A DNA stretch of 34,761 nucleotides from Euryarchaeota archaeon RBG_16_67_27. Lineage in GTDB: Archaea > Thermoplasmatota > Thermoplasmata > RBG-16-68-12. Location of the stretch: positions 18,858 through 53,618 of the forward strand of contig MGVZ01000020.1 of the NCBI GenBank assembly GCA_001800745.1, written 5' to 3'. Position 1 is the stretch's first letter. Each line of letters begins with the position of its first letter. Below, in pieces: positions 8,651 to 16,627 of the stretch. The notes beneath the pieces were generated by a model. It searched no databases, was not told the DNA's origin, and saw only the letters and a program-made list of their open reading frames with translations. The position numbers were made by a program, and so were the translations under genes.

Positions 8651-11600
8651 ATGGCGCAGACCGTCCCGACGCCCACCGTCCCCGCGCCGCAGAGAGGCGC
8701 GGCCGTCCTCGTCATCGACGGGAACGAGGAGCACCAAATCCTGAGCGTGACCGCCCTCGGCCGCCGCGGGTTCCGCGTTGCCGTCGCGGACACCGCGCGG
8801 GAGGGCCTCCGGCTCGCCCTGACGGAGCGGTTCGACGCGATCGTGCTCGCGCACAAGCTCCGGGACGCCGCGGGGCTCGACGTCCTGCGGGTCCTCCACG
8901 AGCGCCTCCCCCGCGTCCCGCTGATCTTCGTCGTCACGGAGGGGTCCGAGGAGATCGCGGTCCGTGCCCTGGGCTCGGGCGCGTCCGGCCATCTCGTGAA
9001 GACGCCGCGGTACCATGAGCTCCTCCCCTCGGAGGTCGAGGAGCAGCTCGCGAAGGCGAGGGACCAGGCGCAGATCGAGGATCAGAAGCGCGTCCTCACG
9101 GAGACCCAGGCTCGATTCCGGGAGTTCATCGAGAGCACCCAGGAGCCGATCTTCGTCCTCGATGCGACCGGCGGGTTCGTGGCGTTCAACGAGGCGATGT
9201 GCACGACGATGGGCTATTCGAAGGAGGAGCTCGCGCGGAAGCGGCTCCCCGACCTCCTGTCGCCGCGGGTCCCGTCCGACGCCGCGCGGCCCCTGCTCGA
9301 CTTCCGCAGCCCCGGGCCCTTCCCGGTGCTCGAGCTCCCCGTGATCCGGCGCGACGGGCGGGAGATCTACCTCGCGCTCACCCCGCATCCCGTCCAGCGG
9401 GATGAGGGCGTCGTCGGCATGGAGGTCCTCGCGAAGGACGTGACGGAGCGGAAGCGAGCGGAGGAGCAGCTCAAGGACCTCTACGGGTGGCTCAAGGCCG
9501 TCTACGAGTCGACGACGGACGCGATCCTCCTCGCGGACCGGGATCTCCGGGTCATCCAGTGGAACGCGGGTGCGATCCGGCTGTTCGGAACCGACGACGC
9601 CGGGATCGCGGACGCGGGGTTGGAGGCGCTCGCGCGCCGACTCGCGGAGCGGGCGAAGGACCCCGAGGCGGTCCTGCGTATCCACGAGCGGTACGAAGAG
9701 AGCCCCGATGCAGTGATCGAGGGAGACATCGACCTCGCGACGCCGGAGGCGCGCGTCTTCTCGCACGTGACGGCTCCGGTCCACAATCCCGAGGGCGTGC
9801 GGATCGGCCGCCTGTGGACGTTCCGGGACGTCACGGATCGCCGCGTCGCGGAACTCGAGCTCGTCCGCCGGGAGGCGCAGCTCGCGGAGGCGCAGCGCAT
9901 CGCGCGGCTCGGAAGCTGGGAGACCGATCTCGTCGAAGGGATCCAGACGTGGTCCGACGAGCTCTACCGAATCCTTGGCTGGGAACCGCGGTCGTTCAAG
10001 CCGGACTTCGCGAAGGTGATCGAGCGCACGGTGCCGGAGGACCGCCACCTCCTCACGGACGCCGCGGAGCGCATGCGCGTGTCGCTCGCCTCGGACGGCT
10101 ACGACCACCGGATCCGTCTCCCCGACGGCGCCCTCCGCACGATCCATTCCGAGGGTCGGGCCGTCCTCGACGCTGCGGGCAGACCCGTACGGCTCGTCGG
10201 CACCGCGCAGGACGTCACCGAGATCCGACGCGCGGAGAAGGTCCGCGAGGCGACGTACGGGATCTCCGCCGCGGCGACGGCAACGGAGAACCTCGACGCG
10301 CTGTTCGCGTCGATCCACCGGACCGTCGGCGGGCTCATGCCCGCGAAGAACTTCTACATCGCCCTCTACGACGGCGCGAGTCGGACGCTCAGCTTCCCGT
10401 ACTTCGCGGACGAGCAGGAGCCGCCCCCGCCGCCACAGGCCCTCGGTCGCGGTCTGACGGAGTACGTCCTGCGTACCGGTAAGGCGCTCCTCGTCGACCC
10501 GATCGGATTCCAGGGCCTCGTGGACCGTGGCGAGGTCGAGTCCGTGGGGCCGCCGTCCGTGGACTGGCTCGGCGCGCCCCTCGTCGCGAAGGACCAACCG
10601 ATCGGCGTCCTGGTCGTCCAGAGCTATACGGACGGCGTCCGCTACCATCCGGAGGACCGCGAGATCCTCCAGTTCGTGTCCGCCCAGGTCGCGAGCGCGA
10701 TCGATCGCATGCGCGCGGATCAGGCGCTCCGGGAGAGCGAGGAGCGGTTCCGCCGGATTGCGGAGAACGCGCAGGACCTGATCTACCGGTACCGGCTCGA
10801 CGAACCGCGGGGCTTCGAGTACGTGAGTCCGGCGTCCATGCGGCTGACGGGGTACACCCCGGAGGAGCACTACGCGGACCCCGAGCTCGGACTCCGAATG
10901 GTCCATCCCGAGGACCGACACATCCTCCAGAACCTCATCGACGAGGCGGTGCAGACGGGACGGCTCAGCGGAAAGGGCGAGCCGATCACGTTCCGCTGGA
11001 TCCGGAAGGACGGAAAGATCGTTTGGACCGAGCAACGGAACGTGCCCATCCTCGATGGCGCGGGGCGTGTCGTCGCGATCGAAGGAATCGCACGCGATGC
11101 GACGGACCGGGTCCTGGCGGATCAGGATCTGCGGGCGAGCGAGGAGCGGTTCCGGCTCCTCGCGAAGGCGGCGCAGGACGCGATCTGGGACTGGAACGTG
11201 GACACGGACACGCTCGTCTGGAGCGAGGCGATCCACTCGATCCTCCGGTGCGAGCCCGGGGAGGTCCAGCCCACGGGCTCCTGGATCGACGCCCGGATTC
11301 ATCCCGATGAGCGGGAGCGCATCCTTTCGGAGTTCTGGGCGACCCTCCATGAGGGCAAGGACTCCTGGACGTCGGAATACCGGCTGGAGCGGGCGGACGG
11401 CTCGTATGCGACCGTTTTCGACCGCGGGTTCATCCTCCGCGACGCGGACGGCCGCGCGCGCCGTGTCATCGGATCCTTGACGGACATCTCGGAGAGGAAG
11501 CGGGCGGAGGAGCAGCTCATCGCGCGGGAGCGCCAGCAGGCCGCCGTCGCATCCCTCGGCCAGCGGGCCCTCGAGGTGTCGTCCCTTCGCGCCCTCTTCG

Positions 11601-13447
11601 ACGAGACCGTCGGCGTCATCGCGAAGACCCTCGACGTCGAGTTCGCGAAGATCCTCGAGCTCCACCCGACGGAGGACGCGTTCCTCCTTCGCGCGGGAGT
11701 CGGCTGGAAGGACGGTCTCGTCGGCACGACGACGGTCCCCGCTAATCTCGAGTCTCAGGGCGGGTTCACTCTCCGGTCGCAGGCGCCCGTCCTCGTCGAG
11801 GACCTCCGGACGGAGACCCGGTTCCAGGGACCCGCGCTCCTGCGCGACCACGGTATCGTCAGCGGGATGAGCGTGACGATCCAGGGCCCCGGCCGCGCGT
11901 ATGGCGTTCTCGGCGTGCACACGACGCGGAGACGGTCGTTCACCCAGGACGACGTGAATTTCCTCCTCGCCGTCGCGAACGTCCTCGCGGGGGCGGTCGA
12001 ACAGGCGCGGGCGGAAGCAACGCTCCGGAGTTCCGAGGAGCGCTACCGGATGCTCTTCGCGAGCAACCCGCACCCGATGTGGGTGTACGGGGTGGAGGAC
12101 CTGCGGATCCTCGCCGTGAACGACGCGGCGGTGCGTCACTACGGGTACACGGGCGACGAATTCCTATCGATGACGATCAAGGACATCCGGCCCCCGGAGG
12201 ACGTGCCCGCCCTTCTCACCGCCGTGGCGGACCTCGGGGCGAAGATGTCCTCGGGCGGCGTGTGGCGGCACCGGAAGAAGAACGGCTCCATCATCAACGT
12301 GGAGATCGCCTCCCATCCTCTCGAGTTCGCGGGGCGTCCCGCGCGCCTCGTACTCGCAACGGACGTCACCGAACGCCTCCGCGCCCGCGAGGACCTCGAG
12401 CGGTCCGAGCGGAAGTTCCGCGCTCTGTTCGATGCGGCCGCGGATGCGATCGTCCTTCTCGATCCGCACGGCCGTGTCCTGGACGTCAACCCGGCGGGAG
12501 AAGGTCTTTCTCATGCCACGAAGGCCGACCTCGTCGGCATGAACATCCTTGAACTCATCCCCGCGGAGGAGAAGGAACGGGCGCTCGAGTACTTCCGCGC
12601 CCTCCTCGCAGACGAGCCAACGCCCGAGCCGTTCGAGGCGACCCTCCGCCTCGCGACGGAGGCGCGGCGCTCCGTCGAGGTCCGCTCTCGCGTTCTCCGA
12701 CACCCGGACGTACCTGCGTTCCTCGAGATGATCGTCCGGGACGTCACGGAGCAGAAGGAGATGCAGAAGAAGCTCGTGCAGAGCGAGCGGCTCGCGTCGA
12801 TGGGGCAGCTCTCCGCGTTCGTCGCGCACGAGATCAACACGCCCCTCACGAGCATCTCCCTGCTCACCGCGAGCATCGCGCGCAAGGTGAAGGACGAGGA
12901 GATCCTCGCCAAGCTCGAGAAGATCAACGCGCAGCGGCGGCACGCCGCAGCGATCATCGCGGACCTTCTGACTTTCTCGAAGCATCGCGAAATCAGGGCC
13001 GTCGAGGCGGACCTCCGGGAGATCGTGGACCGGGCGCTCGAGCAGGTGGAGGGGTACCGGCCGCCGGACGTTTCCCTGGACCGGGTGATCGGGGACGGTC
13101 CGGTGCGCGCCCGTGTCGACCCGCTTCAGATCCAGGAGGTCGTCGTGAACCTCGTCAAGAACGGGCTCCAGGCCACGACCTCGGGCACCGTGAGCGTCCG
13201 GCTGGCGGAGCGGCCCGATGCAATCCTGATCGAGGTCACGGACACGGGCGCGGGGATGCCCCCCGAGGTCCGTGCGCATCTCTTCGAGCCCTTCTTCACG
13301 ACGAAGGCTCACGGCGAGGGGACCGGTCTCGGGCTGTCGATGTGTCAGAACATCGTGACCGCGCACGGCGGGAAGATCGAGGTCTCGACCGGGGTCGGGC
13401 GGGGCTCGACATTCACCGTGGTCCTGCCGAAGGAGGCGGGAGCTTGA
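8651..13447 (+). CDS. Large hybrid sensor histidine kinase: degenerate N-terminal receiver, about 7 PAS and 2 GAF domains, HisKA, HATPase
   Basis: H-box AFVAHEINTPLTS, N-box VVNLVKNGLQA, G boxes DTGAGMP and GTGLGLS; repeated PAS/PAC segments ending in xDVTERKRAEEQ-like linkers; GAF-like segments near YGISAAATATENLDALFASI and LGQRALEVSSLRALFDETV. Confidence 0.93.
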   Translation: MAQTVPTPTVPAPQRGAAVLVIDGNEEHQILSVTALGRRGFRVAVADTAREGLRLALTERFDAIVLAHKLRDAAGLDVLRVLHERLPRVPLIFVVTEGSEEIAVRALGSGASGHLVKTPRYHELLPSEVEEQLAKARDQAQIEDQKRVLTETQARFREFIESTQEPIFVLDATGGFVAFNEAMCTTMGYSKEELARKRLPDLLSPRVPSDAARPLLDFRSPGPFPVLELPVIRRDGREIYLALTPHPVQRDEGVVGMEVLAKDVTERKRAEEQLKDLYGWLKAVYESTTDAILLADRDLRVIQWNAGAIRLFGTDDAGIADAGLEALARRLAERAKDPEAVLRIHERYEESPDAVIEGDIDLATPEARVFSHVTAPVHNPEGVRIGRLWTFRDVTDRRVAELELVRREAQLAEAQRIARLGSWETDLVEGIQTWSDELYRILGWEPRSFKPDFAKVIERTVPEDRHLLTDAAERMRVSLASDGYDHRIRLPDGALRTIHSEGRAVLDAAGRPVRLVGTAQDVTEIRRAEKVREATYGISAAATATENLDALFASIHRTVGGLMPAKNFYIALYDGASRTLSFPYFADEQEPPPPPQALGRGLTEYVLRTGKALLVDPIGFQGLVDRGEVESVGPPSVDWLGAPLVAKDQPIGVLVVQSYTDGVRYHPEDREILQFVSAQVASAIDRMRADQALRESEERFRRIAENAQDLIYRYRLDEPRGFEYVSPASMRLTGYTPEEHYADPELGLRMVHPEDRHILQNLIDEAVQTGRLSGKGEPITFRWIRKDGKIVWTEQRNVPILDGAGRVVAIEGIARDATDRVLADQDLRASEERFRLLAKAAQDAIWDWNVDTDTLVWSEAIHSILRCEPGEVQPTGSWIDARIHPDERERILSEFWATLHEGKDSWTSEYRLERADGSYATVFDRGFILRDADGRARRVIGSLTDISERKRAEEQLIARERQQAAVASLGQRALEVSSLRALFDETVGVIAKTLDVEFAKILELHPTEDAFLLRAGVGWKDGLVGTTTVPANLESQGGFTLRSQAPVLVEDLRTETRFQGPALLRDHGIVSGMSVTIQGPGRAYGVLGVHTTRRRSFTQDDVNFLLAVANVLAGAVEQARAEATLRSSEERYRMLFASNPHPMWVYGVEDLRILAVNDAAVRHYGYTGDEFLSMTIKDIRPPEDVPALLTAVADLGAKMSSGGVWRHRKKNGSIINVEIASHPLEFAGRPARLVLATDVTERLRAREDLERSERKFRALFDAAADAIVLLDPHGRVLDVNPAGEGLSHATKADLVGMNILELIPAEEKERALEYFRALLADEPTPEPFEATLRLATEARRSVEVRSRVLRHPDVPAFLEMIVRDVTEQKEMQKKLVQSERLASMGQLSAFVAHEINTPLTSISLLTASIARKVKDEEILAKLEKINAQRRHAAAIIADLLTFSKHREIRAVEADLREIVDRALEQVEGYRPPDVSLDRVIGDGPVRARVDPLQIQEVVVNLVKNGLQATTSGTVSVRLAERPDAILIEVTDTGAGMPPEVRAHLFEPFFTTKAHGEGTGLGLSMCQNIVTAHGGKIEVSTGVGRGSTFTVVLPKEAGA

Positions 13448-14514
13448 GGGTCCTCGTCGCGGACGACGACGTCACGATCCGGTCCGAGCTCGCGGAGCTC
13501 CTCCGAGAGGACGGCCACGAGGTCGATACTGCAGCGGACGGCGCGGAGGCGATCCGAAAGCTCGAGACGGTGGGCTTCGACGTGGTCCTCCTCGACCTCG
13601 TCATGCCGCGGGCGAACGGCCTCGACGTGCTCCGTCGGGCGCGCGTGTCCACGCCACGCACGGCGGTGATCATGGTCACGGGCCGGGCCACGGTCGACGC
13701 CGCGGTCGAGGCGATGAAGTCCGGTGCGATGGACTTCATCGAGAAGCCCCCGGAGCTCGAGGCGATCCAGGGCGCCCTCCGCGCCGTCGCGGAGGAGCAG
13801 CGCGCGCGCCTCATGCTCTCGGCGCCCCCGAGGATCGATGCGCTGAGCCTACTCCTCGAGGAGAGTGCCCAGAGGAATGCCCTCCTCGCGGTCATGGGTC
13901 CGACCGGTGCGCCCCCGAAGGCCGCGGGCCGCGTCGTCCGCATCTCGGAGGACGCCCGCCCGCCGGACGGGCTCACCCCGAAACAGCTCTACCAGATCAA
14001 TGCGAGCGTCGAGGCGCATCTCTCGGGCGTCGAGCGACCCGTGCTGTACCTCGCCTGCCTTGGCGCCCTCGTGACCGTGCACGGGACCGAGGACGTGCGC
14101 GCGTGGGTCCGGCAGGTCCGCGCGAGGTGCGACGGAGCGAGGGGCACGCTCATCGTCGCAGGGGCGCCGCCCGAGCTCCGCGGGCAGATCGAGTCGGACC
14201 TCGCGAGCGAGGAGGCCGACGCAGGACTCCAGGGGATGCTCGAGTCGATCGCGAACCCGACCCGCCGGGCGATCGTCTCGTACGTGTTCGCGTCGGGTCC
14301 CGTCGCGTACTCCGCGATCCTCAAGAGGAACTTCGTCGACTCGTCCTCGAAGCTGTCGTTCCATCTCCAGAAGCTGCAGGCGGACGGCCTCCTGACGAAA
14401 GCAGGGGGCGGCGCGTACGCGCTCACCGAGGACGGCCGCCGGGCCTGGCGCGTCGTCCGGGCGTTGAGCGAGGAGCGACAGCACCCCTCCGTCCTGTTCG
14501 CGCCACGCGGATGA
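13444..14514 (+). CDS. Response regulator with C-terminal winged-helix domain
   Basis: TTG start overlapping the kinase stop (TTGA); RVLVADDDVTIRSEL...VVLLDLVMPRANGLDVLR...MVTG...KP; DUF835-like middle region; C-terminal IANPTRRAIVSYVF...SSSKLSFHLQKLQADGLLTKAGGGAYALTEDG ArsR-like wHTH. Confidence 0.9.
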   Translation: MRVLVADDDVTIRSELAELLREDGHEVDTAADGAEAIRKLETVGFDVVLLDLVMPRANGLDVLRRARVSTPRTAVIMVTGRATVDAAVEAMKSGAMDFIEKPPELEAIQGALRAVAEEQRARLMLSAPPRIDALSLLLEESAQRNALLAVMGPTGAPPKAAGRVVRISEDARPPDGLTPKQLYQINASVEAHLSGVERPVLYLACLGALVTVHGTEDVRAWVRQVRARCDGARGTLIVAGAPPELRGQIESDLASEEADAGLQGMLESIANPTRRAIVSYVFASGPVAYSAILKRNFVDSSSKLSFHLQKLQADGLLTKAGGGAYALTEDGRRAWRVVRALSEERQHPSVLFAPRG

Positions 14515-14601
14515 CGGTCAACGCGACTCGACAGGGGCTGTCAAGCACGCTCGACCGGTCCCATCAAGAGCGGTCGGTGCCATCGAAACGCCGCGAAGGA
14601 C

Positions 14602-14997
14602 ATGGCGATGGCGTCCCTCGAGGTCACCCGACCGGCGCGGGTCCTCGTCGTCGAGGACGACCCGGATCTGCGCGAGAACCTTGCGGAGCTCCTGGCGGCC
14701 TCGGGGTACGTCGTCGTCACCGCGGAGAACTCCGTGGAGGCCCTCCGCGAGATCGCCGCGGGAGGCGTCGACCTCCTGATCACGGACCTGCGGATGCCCG
14801 GTCCGAACGGCGTCGACCTCATCAACGCCGCGCAACGCGAGCGCTCGGACCTTCGGGCGATCCTCATGACCGCGTTCGAGGCGGATCCTCCGGCCGAGGA
14901 CATGCGAGGCGGGACCGTCCGATACCTCCGGAAGCCGTTCGAGGCGGAGGAGGTGACCCGGCTCGTCGCCCGGGTCCTTTCCTCCAGAGGGGGATGA
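14602..14997 (+). CDS. Stand-alone response regulator receiver protein
   Basis: RVLVVEDDPDLRENLAELL...LLITDLRMPGPNGVDL...LMTAFEA...YLRKPF: canonical receiver residues. Confidence 0.9.
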   Translation: MAMASLEVTRPARVLVVEDDPDLRENLAELLAASGYVVVTAENSVEALREIAAGGVDLLITDLRMPGPNGVDLINAAQRERSDLRAILMTAFEADPPAEDMRGGTVRYLRKPFEAEEVTRLVARVLSSRGG

Positions 14998-15003
14998 GCC
15001 GGG

Positions 15004-15381
15004 ATGGAAGCTCTCCAGGTGAGCCAGACGGTGATGGACGAGTACTCCGCAAGGATCCTGCTCGGCACGTTCGACCGTTCCGTGTCCGCGCTCGAGCTCA
15101 GCCAGCGCTTCGGGATCCCGATCGCCGCCTGTTACCGGCGGATCCGGGAGCTCGAGGGGATGGGGCTCGTGTTCGTCGAGCGGGAGCTCCCGTCCAGGAA
15201 CGGGAAAGGCCTCCAGCTGTTCCGGTCCCGCCTCCGCTCCGTCCGGGTCAGCCTCGAAGAGGGCCGGCTGCGGGCGCGGGTCCTCCTCGACGCCCGTGGG
15301 CCCGCCGGGTCCGCGGAGACGGTCGCGGCGGAGCAGGTCCTGAACCTCGAAGACCGCCCCGCGCGGCCGCAACCCTTGTGA
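15004..15381 (+). CDS. Winged helix-turn-helix transcriptional regulator
   Basis: DEYSARILLGTFDRSVSALELSQRFGIPIAACYRRIRELEGMGLVFVERE: wHTH pattern; starts 6 nt after the preceding stop. Confidence 0.75.
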   Translation: MEALQVSQTVMDEYSARILLGTFDRSVSALELSQRFGIPIAACYRRIRELEGMGLVFVERELPSRNGKGLQLFRSRLRSVRVSLEEGRLRARVLLDARGPAGSAETVAAEQVLNLEDRPARPQPL

Positions 15382-15404
15382 GGCGGCGCGCCCTACGACG
15401 TCGC

Positions 15405-15773
15405 ATGTCGGATGCGACCACGACCGTCGCCGCGCTCCGGGACCGGGTCCGCGCCTTCGTTCGGGAGCGGGACTGGGAGGGATACCACAACCTGAAGGAC
15501 CTCGCGACCGCGCTCAGCGTCGAGGCATCGGAGCTCCTCGAACTCTTTCTGTGGCGGCCCGCGGTCCCTGCGTCCGAGATGGGTTCGGAGGACCGCGCGG
15601 CCGTGGCCGACGAGATTGCGGACGTCGTGATCTACGGCCTGCACATCGCGAACGCCCTCTCGATCGACCTGTCCGACGCCGTCACGGCGAAGGTCGCGAG
15701 GAGCGCAGAGAAGTACCCCGTGGAGCGGTTCAGGGGGCGCGCACGCGGGCCCGTTCCAGGCGGTCCGCGGTGA
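15405..15773 (+). CDS. MazG-like nucleotide pyrophosphohydrolase
   Basis: ATG 15405: MSDATTTVAALRDRVRAFVRERDWEGYHNLKDLATALSVEASELLELFLWR...DEIADVVIYGLHIANAL, EEx and DExxD-type MazG signatures. Confidence 0.9.
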   Translation: MSDATTTVAALRDRVRAFVRERDWEGYHNLKDLATALSVEASELLELFLWRPAVPASEMGSEDRAAVADEIADVVIYGLHIANALSIDLSDAVTAKVARSAEKYPVERFRGRARGPVPGGPR

Positions 15774-16527
15774 CGAACTCCTCGCCGCGGATCTGCGTGC
15801 GGAGTCCGGTGTAGGCGAGGTCCGCGAGCGTCTCGAGGTGGATCACGTCCTCCATGTTGTACTGGAGGAGGAGTTCGAGGGCCCCCTCGTCCCCGCTCTC
15901 GTGCGCCTCCCACAGCCGGACCGCATCCCAGCCCCGGAGCCCGGCGGTCTCCTCGGACCGCTCGATCCCGAGCTGCGCCTCGATCCGCTTGAGTCCACCG
16001 TGGTACCCGAGCCGGTGCATGCCGTGGAGGAGGTCCACGTGGATCTGGTCGAGGCGCATCCGCGGGAACGCACGCCGGAGGAACGGAAGGTCGAAGCGGC
16101 CGCCGTTGAACGTGACCAGGATCTTCATGCGGTCGAGGGTCGCCGGGAGCTCGTCGAGGTTCTCTCCCTTCACGAACGACCGCTCGCGCCGGCCGTCGTA
16201 CACGCCGACGACAGTGACCGCGTCCCGGCCGATTGACAATCCGGTCGTCTCGATGTCGAGGTACCCGACGGCGCCGCGGAACTCGGGGAGGGCACGCCAG
16301 TGCTCGCGGGCCGGCAGGGCGTCCGCGAAGTACCGATACCGGCCACGGCGGAGCGCCTCGTCGCTCCGGACGACCTCCGAGTCGATCCGGTGGACGACGG
16401 ACGCGGGCAGCCCGGCGCCGCTCCCGAGCCGCGGGACGTCGTCCCACGTCCGGATCCCCGATCGCCAAAGGATCTCCTCCCGGCGGCGCCCGACGCCGTC
16501 GATGTGGAGGAACGTCTCTCGCAGCAA
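15730..16527 (-). CDS. RNase H-fold exonuclease-like protein (YprB-type) with N-terminal HhH-like segment
   Basis: GYLDIETTGLSIG, ILVTFNGGRFDLPFL, YNMEDVIHL (DEDD-type motifs); N-terminus HIDGVGRRREEILWRSGIRTWDDV. TTG start at 16527 is a guess. Confidence 0.8.
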   Translation of the reverse strand: MLRETFLHIDGVGRRREEILWRSGIRTWDDVPRLGSGAGLPASVVHRIDSEVVRSDEALRRGRYRYFADALPAREHWRALPEFRGAVGYLDIETTGLSIGRDAVTVVGVYDGRRERSFVKGENLDELPATLDRMKILVTFNGGRFDLPFLRRAFPRMRLDQIHVDLLHGMHRLGYHGGLKRIEAQLGIERSEETAGLRGWDAVRLWEAHESGDEGALELLLQYNMEDVIHLETLADLAYTGLRTQIRGEEFVTADRLERARVRAP

Positions 16528-16627
16528 CGCGGGTCGGGCCGCGACACGCCCGCGGGGGCATATCCGTTGCGGCGGGGTGCCCGGACGCGTCCGCAAAGCG
16601 CATATCCCGAGCTCCCCATGGACGCGC

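Noticed and set aside
8519-12139. 1206-aa minus-strand ORF
   Set aside because: Antisense to the histidine kinase in a high-GC sequence; R/D/E/L-rich translation with no domain motif. The plus-strand kinase has unmistakable domain signatures.
12164-13366. 400-aa minus-strand ORF
   Set aside because: Antisense shadow of the kinase C-terminus caused by third-position GC bias.
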